A DNA stretch of 64,000 bases from contig NZ_LT629791.1 of assembly GCF_900105925.1 (NCBI RefSeq), forward strand, positions 1 to 64,000, written 5' to 3'. The notes below the pieces were generated by a model. That model did not search any database. It had not been told where the DNA came from and was given only the letters and a program-made list of their open reading frames with translations. This stretch comes from Jiangella alkaliphila. GTDB taxonomy: Bacteria > Actinomycetota > Actinomycetes > Jiangellales > Jiangellaceae. Of this stretch, positions 25,325-33,537 are shown piece by piece. The translations under genes were made by a program, and so were the position numbers. The number at the start of each line of letters is the position of its first letter. Position 1 is the first letter of the stretch.

Positions 25325-25752
25325 GCGCCGGCGTGACGGACAGCCCGGACCGGTCGGTCGCGGAGCACGTGCGCCGCTACCTCGCGACCGACGGCCGCGA
25401 CGGCTACCTGGAGGGCGGGGTGCCGAACCTGGTGCTGACGGTGACCGGCCGGACCAGCGGGCGCCGGTACCGCACCGGCCTGTTCTTCGGCACCGACGGC
25501 GACCGGTACGTCCTGGTGGCGTCAGGCTCGGTCATCACCGCGAGCCACCCGTCGTGGTACCGGAACCTGGTCGCGAACCCCTCCGTCGAGGTGCAGGTCA
25601 AGGGCGAACGGTTCGCCGCGACGGCCCGGGCGGCGGAGGGCGCCGAGCGGCAGCGGCTGTGGGACCTGATGACCGGCCTGGCGCCGGTCTTCCACGAGTA
25701 CGCGGCGCGCAGCCCTCGCACGATCCCGGTGGTGGTGCTCGAGCGCACCTAG
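25321..25752 (+). CDS. Deazaflavin (F420)-dependent nitroreductase-family protein
   Basis: 143 residues from GTG 25321, overlapping the exporter stop by 4 bp, so translation is probably coupled. The split-barrel fold is indicated by PNLVLTVTGRTSGRRYRTGL, FFGTDGDRYVLVASG and HPSWYRNLVANPSVEVQVKG, the pattern of the F420H(2)-dependent quinone reductase/nitroreductase family. The cofactor assignment is by family. Substrate unknown. Confidence 0.85.
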   Translation: MSAGVTDSPDRSVAEHVRRYLATDGRDGYLEGGVPNLVLTVTGRTSGRRYRTGLFFGTDGDRYVLVASGSVITASHPSWYRNLVANPSVEVQVKGERFAATARAAEGAERQRLWDLMTGLAPVFHEYAARSPRTIPVVVLERT

Positions 25753-25761
25753 GATGAACGG

Positions 25762-26274
25762 GTGACCGGGGACGTCGTGACGACCGAGCGGCTCATCGTG
25801 CGCCCGCCCGAAGAGGCCGACCGAGCCCGGTTCGTCCAGCTCTTCAGCGACCACGACTTCATGGTGTTCTACCCGGAGACCCTCACCGAGGAGCAGGCGC
25901 AGGCCCGCTTCGACCACATGACCGACGTCTGCCGGACGATCCCGTTCGGCAAGCAGCCGGTGGTCGAGCGGGCCTCCGGGCGCGTCATCGGCTACACCGG
26001 CGTCGACCACATCGAGGTCGAGGGCCGCGACTGGCTGGAGTGGGGCTACCGGCTGGTTCCGGACGTCAGAGGGCTCGGGTACGCGACCGAGGCGAGCCTG
26101 GCGCTGCTGGCCAAGGCCCGCGAGACGTACGTCGGCGAGCTGCTGGCGATCATCGACCCGGAGAACATCGCGTCCCAGCAGGTCTGCCGCAAGCTCGGCT
26201 TCACGTACTGGAAGCAGGGGCCGGTCGACGGCGAGGTCCGGAACCTCTACACGCTGACACTGGGCAAGGACTAG
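25762..26274 (+). CDS. GNAT-family N-acetyltransferase (RimJ/RimL-like)
   Basis: 170 residues from GTG 25762. Acetyltransferase fold: TTERLIVRPPEEADRARF at the N terminus, WLEWGYRLVPDVRGLGYATE with the acetyl-CoA loop (R/Q-x-x-G-x-G/A variant VRGLGYA), and IIDPENIASQQVCRKLGF. This C-terminal block is typical of the RimJ/RimL and ribosomal-protein type. Substrate unknown. Its TAG stop is supplied by the inverted repeat at 26271-26335. Confidence 0.85.
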   Translation: MTGDVVTTERLIVRPPEEADRARFVQLFSDHDFMVFYPETLTEEQAQARFDHMTDVCRTIPFGKQPVVERASGRVIGYTGVDHIEVEGRDWLEWGYRLVPDVRGLGYATEASLALLAKARETYVGELLAIIDPENIASQQVCRKLGFTYWKQGPVDGEVRNLYTLTLGKD

Positions 26275-26335
26275 GGCGTGTCTCCCAAGTCCATGGCCTA
26301 CTGCGCGACGTCGAGACTTGGGAGACACGCCCTAG
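26271..26335. repeat. Perfect 20-bp inverted repeat containing both convergent stop codons
   Basis: Arms 26271-26290 (CTAGGGCGTGTCTCCCAAGT) and 26316-26335 are exact complements around a 25-nt loop. The CTAG at each end contains the stop codon of the GNAT gene and, on the other strand, that of murB. It may work as a bidirectional terminator. The layout CTAG-GGCGTGTCTCCC...-CTAG also looks like a tiny palindromic insertion with a CTAG target duplication. Confidence 0.75.
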
Positions 26336-27399
26336 AGCTCGCAGCCGACCAGCGTGGGCTCGGGCGCCAGCTCGATGCCGAACGCGGCGCGCACGCCGTC
26401 GCGCACCTCGCGGGCCAGGGCGAGCAGGTCGGCGGTGCTGGCCTCGCCGCGGTTGGTCAGGGCCAGCGTGTGCTTGGTCGATAGCGAGACGTCGGCGCGG
26501 CCGCCGGTGTAGCCGCGGCCGAAGCCGGCGTGCTCGATCAGCCAGGCCGCGCTGGACTTGACCAGGCCGTCGGCGGCCGGGAACCGGGGCGCGGCGTCGG
26601 GCAGCGCCGCGGCCTGCGCATCGGTGAGGACCGGGTTGGTGAAGAACGAGCCCGCGCTCCAGGTGTCGTGGTCGGCGGCGTCGAGCACCATCCCCTTGCC
26701 GGCCCGCAGCGCCAGCACGGCGGCACGGACGTCGGCCAGCGGCGCCCGCTCGCCGGCGGCGATGCCGAGCCGGCGGGCCAGCTCCGCGTAGGCGACCGGC
26801 CGGCCGAGGTCCCCCTCGCGCAGCTGGTAGCTGACGGTGAGCACGACGTAGCGCTCGGACCCCTTGAACCGGCTGTCACGGTAGGCGAAGCGGCAGTCGG
26901 CGTTGGCGAAGGTGCGGACGCGGCGGTCCTGACGGTCGTAGGTGCGCACCGTCCACAGCGTCTGCGCGACCTCCTGGCCGTAGGCGCCGACGTTCTGCAT
27001 CGGGGTGGCGCCGACCAGGCCGGGGATGCCGGACAGCGCCTCGAGGCCGGGCCACTCGTTCGCGACGGTGTAGGCGACGAGGTCGTCCCACGGCTCGCCG
27101 GCGGCCGCCGTCAGCAACACGCCACCGCAGGCAGCGAGCGCGTCGCTGTCGCAGGAGGCGCTCGCGTCGATGTCGATGCCGCGGGTGCCGACCAGCACCA
27201 CGGTCCCGTCGAAACCGGCGTCGCCGACGACCAGGTTGGAGCCGCCGCCGACCAGCAGCACCGGCTCGCCGCGCTCGTCGCAGTCGCGGACCAGGCCGAT
27301 CAGGTCGCCCTCGGTGGTGGCTTCGACGACGCGCTTGGCCGGGCCGCCCAGCCGCAGCGTCGTCAGGCCGGCGAGGGAGGCGTCGGTCCGCTCGCGCAT
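26332..27399 (-). CDS. murB: UDP-N-acetylmuramate dehydrogenase
   Basis: FAD enzyme that reduces UDP-GlcNAc-enolpyruvate to UDP-MurNAc in peptidoglycan synthesis. I chose ATG 27399 (MRERTDASLAGLTTLRLGG) because GGAGG lies 8 bp upstream; GTG 27420 overlapping the hadB-like stop is possible. 355 residues. The FAD loop is LLVGGGSNLVVGD, then GVLLTAAAGEPWDDLVA, IPGLVGATPMQNVGAYGQE, YRDSRFKG, GSFFTNPVLT with the catalytic Ser/Cys position, and the terminal Glu region AWLIEHAGFGRGYTGG. Type I MurB. Confidence 0.95.
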   Translation of the reverse strand: MRERTDASLAGLTTLRLGGPAKRVVEATTEGDLIGLVRDCDERGEPVLLVGGGSNLVVGDAGFDGTVVLVGTRGIDIDASASCDSDALAACGGVLLTAAAGEPWDDLVAYTVANEWPGLEALSGIPGLVGATPMQNVGAYGQEVAQTLWTVRTYDRQDRRVRTFANADCRFAYRDSRFKGSERYVVLTVSYQLREGDLGRPVAYAELARRLGIAAGERAPLADVRAAVLALRAGKGMVLDAADHDTWSAGSFFTNPVLTDAQAAALPDAAPRFPAADGLVKSSAAWLIEHAGFGRGYTGGRADVSLSTKHTLALTNRGEASTADLLALAREVRDGVRAAFGIELAPEPTLVGCEL

Positions 27400-27416
27400 C
27401 GTCCCGGCCTCCGTGG

Positions 27417-27863
27417 TCACGGCACCGACGGGCGGTCGGCCGGCAGCCGGCACAGCGCCCGGGCCTGCGTGAGCACCTTCTGCTCGTCGACCTTGACGGT
27501 CAGCTCGAGCGCCACCAGGCCGTCGTCGCGGACGTCGGTGACGACGGCGGCGACCCGCACGGCCACGCCGATGTCGTCGTCGGGGACGACCACCGGGCGG
27601 GCGAAGCGGACGCCGTACTCGACCACCGCGGCGGGGTCGCCCAGCCAGTCGGTGAGCAGGCGGCCGGCCAGCCCCATGGTGAGCATGCCGTGCGCGATGA
27701 CCCCGGGCAGCCCGACGGACATGGCCACACGCTCGTTCCAGTGGATCGGGTTGAAGTCGCCAGAGGCACCGGCGTACCGGACCAGGTTCTCGCGAGTGAC
27801 CCAATACGTCTGATCGGCGACGACGTCGCCGACGGCCAGCTGCTCGGTCACCCGCTCAGTCAC
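27417..27863 (-). CDS. hadB: MaoC-like (3R)-hydroxyacyl-ACP dehydratase, HadB type
   Basis: 148 residues of hot-dog fold. The hydratase-2 motif is intact: YAGASGDFNPIHWNERVA, giving the catalytic Asp and His, followed by GVIAHGMLTMGLAGRLLTDW. This is the catalytic partner in HadAB dimers of actinobacteria. In mycobacteria HadB acts in meromycolate elongation; in organisms without mycolates the pair probably serves other acyl chains. It overlaps the HadA-like gene by 8 bp. ATG 27863. Confidence 0.88.
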   Translation of the reverse strand: MTERVTEQLAVGDVVADQTYWVTRENLVRYAGASGDFNPIHWNERVAMSVGLPGVIAHGMLTMGLAGRLLTDWLGDPAAVVEYGVRFARPVVVPDDDIGVAVRVAAVVTDVRDDGLVALELTVKVDEQKVLTQARALCRLPADRPSVP

Positions 27864-28317
27864 TGGCGTCTCCCCCGTCGAAATCCTCGGGCCGCACCAG
27901 CAGGGTGGCCTCGGAGAGGCAGATCTCCGAGCCGTCGTCGCCCCGGACCTCGGTGCGGATCTTCAGCAGGTCGTTGCCGGCGACGGCGCGGACGCCGTCG
28001 AGCCGGGTGGTCGCCTCGACGTGGCTGCCGACCGGCAGCGGCCGCGAGTAGGTGAAGCGCTGGTCGACGTGCACGACCCGGGCGAACTCGATGCCCAGGT
28101 CCTTCATCAGCAGGTCGAAACCGTTCATCACGATGATCATCACGAAGGTGGGCGGCGCGACGACGTCGCCGTGCCCGTAGTCGCGCGCCGCAGCGGTGTC
28201 GACGTACGCCGGGTTCGCGTCGCCGATCGCCTCCGCGAACTCGCGGATCTTCTCCCGGCTCACTTCATAGATCTGGGGAGGGTAGACCCGTCCGACGACC
28301 GAGGGATCAATGGGCAT
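27856..28317 (-). CDS. hadA: MaoC-like N-terminal dehydratase subunit, HadA type
   Basis: 153 residues of the FAS1-like/MaoC N-terminal family: VYPPQIYEVSREKIREFAEA, IGDANPAYVDT and VVAPPTFVMIIVM. It lacks the Asp-x4-His pair, as expected of the non-catalytic HadA partner that binds the acyl chain. ATG at 28317 (MPIDPSVVGRVYP). It lies between rpmG and hadB, the conserved rpmG-hadA-hadB order of actinobacteria. Confidence 0.9.
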   Translation of the reverse strand: MPIDPSVVGRVYPPQIYEVSREKIREFAEAIGDANPAYVDTAAARDYGHGDVVAPPTFVMIIVMNGFDLLMKDLGIEFARVVHVDQRFTYSRPLPVGSHVEATTRLDGVRAVAGNDLLKIRTEVRGDDGSEICLSEATLLVRPEDFDGGDASD

Positions 28318-28388
28318 GCGCTGACGTTACCGTCACCAGGGCCGGGCTCCGACGGGAGACCCTGGCCACGAGCCTGTGCGCGAACGCG

Positions 28389-28559
28389 TCAGCGGGTCTC
28401 GCGGTGGACGGTGTGCGTGCGGCAGCGCGGGCAGAACTTCTTCAAGTCGAGCCGGTCGGGGTCGTTGCGCCGGTTCTTCTTGGTGATGTAGTTCCGCTCC
28501 TTGCACTCCGTGCAGGCCATGGTGATCTTCGGGCGGATGTCAGCGCTCTTGGCGGCCAC
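28389..28559 (-). CDS. rpmG: 50S ribosomal protein L33
   Basis: 56 residues from GTG 28559 ([20 protein letters not shown]). The zinc-ribbon cysteines are present as CTEC and CPRC, so this is the Cys-containing (C+) form. The core is [21 protein letters not shown]. An upstream in-frame ATG would give a false extension. Adjacent to tRNA-Met, the usual location. Confidence 0.97.
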   Translation of the reverse strand: MAAKSADIRPKITMACTECKERNYITKKNRRNDPDRLDLKKFCPRCRTHTVHRETR

Positions 28560-28661
28560 GGGTGCCTCTTTCGGGGACGTCTGGATCGTCGGAACCGTGC
28601 AAGGGTACCCGACGTGGTCACGTCTCACCCAATCGAGCGAGCCGGCCGCCGGGCTGGTGTG

Positions 28662-28735
28662 TAGCGGGGGCGGGATTCGAACCCGCGACACAACGATTAT
28701 GAGCCGTTTGCTCTAACCACCTGAGCTACCCCGCC
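28662..28735 (-). tRNA. tRNA-Met (anticodon CAT, elongator type)
   Basis: 74 nt with acceptor GGCGGGG/CCCCGCT (last pair G-U), D-arm AGCTCAGGTGGTTAGAGC, anticodon loop CTCATAA, and T-loop GGTTCGAATCC. The anticodon stem lacks the three G-C pairs of the initiator, so it is an elongator; a tRNA-Ile2 with modified CAT cannot be excluded. Confidence 0.93.
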
Positions 28736-28776
28736 GAAGGGGAGTCGGCGCCGCGCAAACGGCGCAGCCTCACCAG

Positions 28777-28849
28777 AGCCCCAATACGGAATCGAACCGT
28801 AGACCTTCTCCTTACCATGGAGACGCTCTGCCGACTGAGCTATTGGGGC
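28777..28849 (-). tRNA. tRNA-Thr (anticodon GGT)
   Basis: 73 nt, acceptor GCCCCAA/TTGGGGC, D-arm AGCTCAGTCGGCAGAGC, anticodon loop ATGGTAA giving GGT, T-loop GGTTCGATTCC. It lies in a cluster of three tRNA genes upstream of rpmG. Confidence 0.95.
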
Positions 28850-28928
28850 GTGCGCCAGATGAGGTTACACAACGTCGGGCCGTGGTGCGAAATCGGCCGT
28901 CGGCTGTGCTGGGTGACCTCGAGAGGCG

Positions 28929-29010
28929 TGGCAGGTGCAGGATTCGAACCTGCGTAGGCTGTGCCGGCTGATTTACAGTCAGCTCCCTTTGGCCGCTCGG
29001 GCAACCTGCC
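28929..29010 (-). tRNA. tRNA-Tyr (anticodon GTA)
   Basis: 82 nt with a long variable arm, acceptor GGCAGGT/ACCTGCC, anticodon loop CTGTAAA giving GTA, T-loop GGTTCGAATCC. First gene of the Tyr-Thr-Met cluster, divergent from yajQ. Confidence 0.95.
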
Positions 29011-29109
29011 GCGGTTCCCGGCCAGTGGCCGGGACCGGATGAGAGAATACATCAGTGCGGAGGGCGCCGGACAATCGGTTCGGGCCCGAGAGATCACGAG
29101 GGAGCCAGC

Positions 29110-29604
29110 GTGGCTAGCGAGTCGTCGTTCGACGTGGTGAGCAAGGTCGACCGGCAGGAGGTGGACAACGCGCTGAACCAGGCGTCGAAGGAGATCTCCC
29201 AGCGTTTCGACTTCCGTGGCACCGGCGCCTCGATCCGCTGGCTGGGCGAGCTGGGCATCGAGATGGAGGCCTCCGCCGAGGATCGCGTCAACGCCGTGCT
29301 CGACGTCTTCAAGGACAAGCTGGTGAAGCGCAAGGTCTCGCTCAAGGCGCTCGACGCCGGCGAGCCGCGCGCGTCCGGCACCGTCTACAAGATCAACGCG
29401 ACGCTGCAGGACGGCCTCGACCAGGACCAGGCGAAGAAGATCACCAAGGCCATCCGCGACGACGCGCCCAAGGGCGTGCGCACGCAGGTCCAGGGCGACG
29501 AGGTGCGCGTCTCGTCGAAGAGCAAGAACGACCTGCAGGCGGTCATGGCGCTGCTGCGCGAACAGGACTTCGACTTCGCCGTCCAGTTCATCAACTACCG
29601 CTGA
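29110..29604 (+). CDS. yajQ: YajQ-family nucleotide-binding protein
   Basis: 164 residues from GTG 29110, after GAGGGAG. It starts [20 protein letters not shown], then [15 protein letters not shown], and ends [14 protein letters not shown], the complete family signature of two RNP-like folds. Some YajQ proteins bind cyclic di-GMP; most functions are unsettled. Cytoplasmic. Confidence 0.95.
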   Translation: MASESSFDVVSKVDRQEVDNALNQASKEISQRFDFRGTGASIRWLGELGIEMEASAEDRVNAVLDVFKDKLVKRKVSLKALDAGEPRASGTVYKINATLQDGLDQDQAKKITKAIRDDAPKGVRTQVQGDEVRVSSKSKNDLQAVMALLREQDFDFAVQFINYR

Positions 29605-29694
29605 CGACCGTGTTCGCGGGGACTTCGGCCGTGCGCCGGGCTGCGTTCACGACGACGTCGCATCGTCGTCGCAGGACGCCGTTGTGATCGGCTG

Positions 29695-31947
29695 ATGAGA
29701 ACTCCACTCGCGCGTTCCGTCGCGGCCGCCGTCGCCGCGACCCTGCTGCTCCCGGCAGCCGCGGCCGCCGGAGAAGACCCCCAGGACCACGGGTCGTCCT
29801 CGCGCGGCCACGGGTCCGTCACGCATCCGGTGCTCGAGGGCCGGGCCACGCTGTCGGCCGACTACCTGGCGGAGGGGCCCCCGTCGGGCGCCCTGGCGAC
29901 GCCGGCGAACGGGCGGCAGGGCCCGTGGGACGGCCAGGTCATCCCGGGCTTCTCGGCCATGGTCGACAACGGCGACGGGACGTTCTGGGCGCAGCCCGAC
30001 AACGGGTTCGGCGCGAAGACCAACTCGGCCGACTTCCTGCTGCGCAACTACCTGGTGCGGCCCGACTGGAACACCGGTGACGGCGGCTCGGGCGAGATCG
30101 AGGTCGAGCGGTTCATCTCGTACAACGACCGCAACGGCATGCTGGACTTCCCGATCGTCAACGAGTCGACGTCTGACCGGCTGCTCACCGGCGCCGACTT
30201 CGACATCGAGTCGGTCGTGCGGGCCAAGGACGGCACGTTCTGGGTGGGCGAGGAGTTCGGCCCGTTCATCCTGCACTTCGCCGCCGACGGCACGCTGCTG
30301 GAGGCACCGTTCCCGCTGCCCGACGGGCTGAAGTCGCCGCAGAGCCCGTACCTGCAGCCGGGCGAGACGCCGCTGGTGCGGTCCAGCCGCGGGTTCGAGG
30401 CGATGGCGGCCTCGCCCGACGGCCGGTACCTCTACCCGATCGTCGAGGGCGCCTACACGAACGACCCCGACCAGCGCCGCCGCGAGATCCACGAGTTCGA
30501 CACCCGCCGCGACCGCTACACCGGCCGCACCTGGAGCTACCAGACGCACCAGGAGGCCAACGTCATCGGTGACGCGTTCACCGTCAGCCGCGGCAAGTTC
30601 TGGATCATCGAGCGCGACGACTTCGAGGGCGACCAGTCCGTCGTCAAGCGCATCTACGAGATCGACCTGAACCGCCGCGACCGCGACGGCTACGTCAGCA
30701 AGTCGCTGATCCTGGACGCGCTGAGCATCGACAACCCGCTGGGCATCGACGCCGGCGAGGGCTACGGCCTGGGCGAGACGTTCGCGCTGCCGGTCCAGTC
30801 GTTCGAGACCGTGCTGCGGCTGAAGGACGGCCGCATGCTGATCGGCAACGACAACAACTACCCGGGCAACGACGCGCGCGTCACCGGCACCCCGGACGAC
30901 ACCGAGATGGCCATCGTCGACCTGCGCCGGGCCCGGCCCACGGACGACGGCGTCACCGTCGTCGGGCACCGCGGCGCGTCGGGCTACCGGCCGGAGCACA
31001 CACTGGCCGCGTACGAGACCGCGATCCTGCAGTGTGCCGACTACATCGAGCCTGACCTCGTCTCGACGAAGGACGGCATCCTCGTCGCCCGGCACGAGAA
31101 CGAGATCGGCGGCACCACGGACGTCGCGACCCGACCCGAGTTCGTCAACCGGCGCACGACCAAGGTGATCGACGGCGTCAGCGTCACCGGCTGGTTCACC
31201 GAGGACTTCACCCTGGCCGAGCTGCGCACGCTGCGGGCGAAGGAGCGGATCCCCGCGACCCGTCCGGCCAACACCGCGTTCGACGGGCTCTACCAGATCC
31301 CGACGCTGGACGAGGTGCTCGACCTCGCCCGTAACTCCCGCACCTGCGACGGCCAGCCGGTCGGCGTCTACCCGGAGACGAAGCACCCGACCTACTTCGA
31401 CGGCATCGGGCTGTCGCTGGAGGAGCCGCTGGTCGCGCAGCTGAAGGCGAACGGGCTGAACCACCGGAACGCGCCGGTCATCCTGCAGTCGTTCGAGACC
31501 GGCAACCTCAAGCAGATGGACCGCATGACCGACGTGCGGATCGCCCAGCTGATCAGCTCCAGCGGCGCGCCGTACGACCTCGTCGCGGCCGGCGACCCGC
31601 GCACCTACGCCGACCTCGCGACGGCGTCCGGACTGCGCGCGATCGCCCGCTACGCCGACGGCGTCGGCCTGGAGAAGAACGTCATGATCCCGCGCAACGC
31701 CGACGGCACCCTCGGCCAGCCGACCCCGGTGATCCGCAACGCGCACCGGGCCGGCCTGGAGGTGCACGGCTGGACGTTCCGCCGCGAGAACCAGTTCCTG
31801 CCCGCGGAGTTCCGCTCGTCCGCCGACCCGAACGGGATCGGTGACATCGAGGGCGAGATCCAGGTGTTCCTGGAGGCCGGCATGGACGGCTTCTTCACCG
31901 ACAACCCCGACCGCGGCGATGCCGCCGTGGAGGAGTTCGAGGACTGA
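29695..31947 (+). CDS. Secreted phytase-like domain fused to glycerophosphodiester phosphodiesterase
   Basis: 750 residues. A signal peptide is clear (MRTPLARSVAAAVAATLLLP, cleavage after AAAAG). Residues ~45-415 are the esterase-like domain of phytase (GFSAMVDNGDGTFWAQPDNG; SRGFEAMAASPDGRYLYPIV; GKFWIIERDD). Residues ~425-735 are a GDPD barrel with VVGHRGASGYRPEHTLAAYE (HR and E-H catalytic pair), IEPDLVSTKDG, VYPETKHPTYF and GMDGFFTDNPDRG. Probably extracellular phosphate scavenging by releasing glycerol-3-phosphate from deacylated phospholipids or teichoic acid. The two-domain fusion is found in other actinobacteria. A strong terminator follows. Confidence 0.92.
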   Translation: MRTPLARSVAAAVAATLLLPAAAAAGEDPQDHGSSSRGHGSVTHPVLEGRATLSADYLAEGPPSGALATPANGRQGPWDGQVIPGFSAMVDNGDGTFWAQPDNGFGAKTNSADFLLRNYLVRPDWNTGDGGSGEIEVERFISYNDRNGMLDFPIVNESTSDRLLTGADFDIESVVRAKDGTFWVGEEFGPFILHFAADGTLLEAPFPLPDGLKSPQSPYLQPGETPLVRSSRGFEAMAASPDGRYLYPIVEGAYTNDPDQRRREIHEFDTRRDRYTGRTWSYQTHQEANVIGDAFTVSRGKFWIIERDDFEGDQSVVKRIYEIDLNRRDRDGYVSKSLILDALSIDNPLGIDAGEGYGLGETFALPVQSFETVLRLKDGRMLIGNDNNYPGNDARVTGTPDDTEMAIVDLRRARPTDDGVTVVGHRGASGYRPEHTLAAYETAILQCADYIEPDLVSTKDGILVARHENEIGGTTDVATRPEFVNRRTTKVIDGVSVTGWFTEDFTLAELRTLRAKERIPATRPANTAFDGLYQIPTLDEVLDLARNSRTCDGQPVGVYPETKHPTYFDGIGLSLEEPLVAQLKANGLNHRNAPVILQSFETGNLKQMDRMTDVRIAQLISSSGAPYDLVAAGDPRTYADLATASGLRAIARYADGVGLEKNVMIPRNADGTLGQPTPVIRNAHRAGLEVHGWTFRRENQFLPAEFRSSADPNGIGDIEGEIQVFLEAGMDGFFTDNPDRGDAAVEEFED

Positions 31948-31966
31948 CCGCCCTTCGCTGCTCGCC

Positions 31967-32010
31967 GGCGCCCGGTCCGTGCACCCCGCACGGGCCGGGC
32001 GCCGTCGTTC
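31967..32010 (+). terminator. Terminator of the GDPD-fusion gene
   Basis: Perfectly complementary 16-nt arms with one mismatch (31967-31982, 31988-32003) and a 5-nt loop, followed by GTCGTTCT. It lies 20 bp after the stop codon. Confidence 0.8.
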
Positions 32011-32014
32011 TGCC

Positions 32015-32216
32015 TTGGCAAGCCTCGCCCCGCCAACGTACGATGATGGGTGCCAAGGGCAGTAGCCCGAGGAAGTGAGCCCCGCAGTCGTCCGGACGGT
32101 CGGTGAGCGGGGCATCGCGCTGTCTAGGGCCAGATCGCCACGCTGTAGGCCGAGACCGGTCTCGCCAGCGCCGAGGGCGAGTTGCTACGGCCAGAGCAGC
32201 AGCAACTCGCCCTTCA
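32015..32216 (+). ncRNA. Candidate small RNA with its own promoter and terminator
   Basis: TTGGCA (32015-32020) and TACGAT (32039-32044), 18 bp apart, form a good housekeeping promoter. A transcript from about 32050 would run through a GGGC-AGTA-GCCC hairpin, a GCCCCGC/GCGGGGC stem, and end at a near-perfect 12-14 bp hairpin (32173-32215, GAGGGCGAGTTGCT). No plausible ORF with a ribosome site is seen. It lies in the 460-bp gap between two converging genes. About 165 nt long, but it lacks 6S, tmRNA, RNase P or SRP hallmarks that I can recognise. From 32217 to 32409 I see only a looser GC hairpin. Confidence 0.4.
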
Positions 32217-32409
32217 CACCAGGCAGCCGATGGCGGGTGGATCACTGGCGCAGTAGCACCAGCAAACTGCCCGCCGCACCCAGGACGCCGCCACCAGCCG
32301 ACCGCGTCGGCCACACAGCAGCAGGTCCTCGCTGGCGCCCAGGTGCCGGTATCCCGTGTCGCAGGCGTGGATCGAGAGACAAAATGGCCTGGAGGTCACC
32401 AGATCGTCG

Positions 32410-33252
32410 TCAGCGGCGGTAGCCGGCCCGCTGCTCCAGCCGGGCGACCCGTTCGGCCATCGGCGGGTGCGACGCGAAGAGCTTGGCGATGCCGGTCTGC
32501 TGCAGCGGGCTGGCGATCATCAGGTGGCTGGTGGCGACGATGTCGCGCTCAGGCGGCAACACCAGGCGCCGCGTGCTGGCGTCGAGCTTGCGCAGCGCCG
32601 CGGCCAGGCCGAGCGGGTCGCCGGTGATGCGGCTGGCCTCGGCGTCGGCCCCGTACTCGCGAGCCGGGGTGACGGACGCGCGCACCACGGCGGCGGCGAG
32701 CGGCCCGAGCACCGCCAGCAGCGCCCGCCCCACCGGGCCGGACTGACCGCCGTCGCGGCCGCCGAAGACGCGCAGGCCGGCGGCGACCATGACGACGCTG
32801 GCCACCGCGCCCGCCAATGACGAGACGACGGTGTCGCCGCGGCGGATGTGGGCGAGCTCGTGCCCGATGACGGCGCGCAGCTCGCGCTCGTCGAGCAGCT
32901 CGAGGATCCCCTCGGTGCAGCAGACGGCGGCATGTGCGGGGTCGCGGCCGGTCGCGAACGCGTTCACCGCGCGGGTCGGGCTGACGTAGAGGCGCGGCAT
33001 CGGCACCCGCGCGGGCGTCGTCAGCTGGCGCACGACCCGGTGCAGCACCGGCTGCTCGGCCTCGCTGACCGGGTAGGCCCGCATGGCCCGCAGCGCGATC
33101 GCGTCGGAGCGCAGCACGACGTAGCAGTTCAGCCCCACGACGACGACCGCGGCCACGACCAGGCCGGTCGGGCCGAACCACGAACCGGCCAGCAGCCCCA
33201 GGGCCGACAGCCCGGCCAGCAGCACCACGGCCTTCACACGATTGCGTTGCAC
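32410..33252 (-). CDS. htpX: HtpX-like membrane zinc metalloprotease
   Basis: 280 residues if started at GTG 33252 (VQRNRVKAVVLLAGL), which has GAGAGG five bases upstream; an ATG 11 codons earlier is weaker. Two N-terminal membrane spans, then the M48 catalytic motif VIGHELAHIRRGDTVV, two further spans, and the third zinc ligand Glu in REYGADAEASRITGDP. The C terminus FASHPPMAERVARLEQ is typical. Membrane protein quality control. Confidence 0.93.
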   Translation of the reverse strand: MQRNRVKAVVLLAGLSALGLLAGSWFGPTGLVVAAVVVVGLNCYVVLRSDAIALRAMRAYPVSEAEQPVLHRVVRQLTTPARVPMPRLYVSPTRAVNAFATGRDPAHAAVCCTEGILELLDERELRAVIGHELAHIRRGDTVVSSLAGAVASVVMVAAGLRVFGGRDGGQSGPVGRALLAVLGPLAAAVVRASVTPAREYGADAEASRITGDPLGLAAALRKLDASTRRLVLPPERDIVATSHLMIASPLQQTGIAKLFASHPPMAERVARLEQRAGYRR

Positions 33253-33333
33253 GTCCACCTCTCGGGCGCCCGTCGCGACGAGCACGGCGCCCTGCGGATC
33301 AACGCGCGGTGGACCTGCGGGGTTCCACCTCGT

Positions 33334-33537
33334 TCAACAGCAGCGTTGCTGCGGCGACCGGTCGCGGTCGTCCTGCCGGCGACGCTCGAAGTCGCGTCTC
33401 GACAGCACCCGCTCCGCAGCATCGTGCCGGCGACAGTGCTCGACATAACGATCGTAGGCCGTCTCGCCGCTGACCTCGCGCAAGTACCACCACACCCCCG
33501 TAGCGGCGCGTCCGACCGCGCTCAGCACGGCGCTCAT
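33334..33537 (-). CDS. YbdD/YjiX-family small protein (CstA partner)
   Basis: 67 residues. ATG 33537 overlaps the cstA stop by ATGA. The family motif is complete: VWWYLREVSGETAYDRYVEHCRRH. This short family (Sel_put/DUF466) is almost always beside a CstA-type transporter, where the partner is needed for substrate uptake in enterobacteria. Its tail RRRQDDRDRSPQQRCC is hydrophilic. It is too short to stand out among open frames. Confidence 0.88.
   Translation of the reverse strand: MSAVLSAVGRAATGVWWYLREVSGETAYDRYVEHCRRHDAAERVLSRRDFERRRQDDRDRSPQQRCC

Noticed and set aside
28662..28735. Initiator tRNA-fMet
   Set aside because: The anticodon stem lacks the three consecutive G-C pairs and the acceptor ends with a G-U pair instead of the C-A mismatch of initiators.
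32050..32216. RNase P RNA or tmRNA at the candidate sRNA
   Set aside because: GAGGAAGTGAGC is only superficially like the RNase P P4 motif; length is too short and no tag ORF or CCA-type tRNA half is present.
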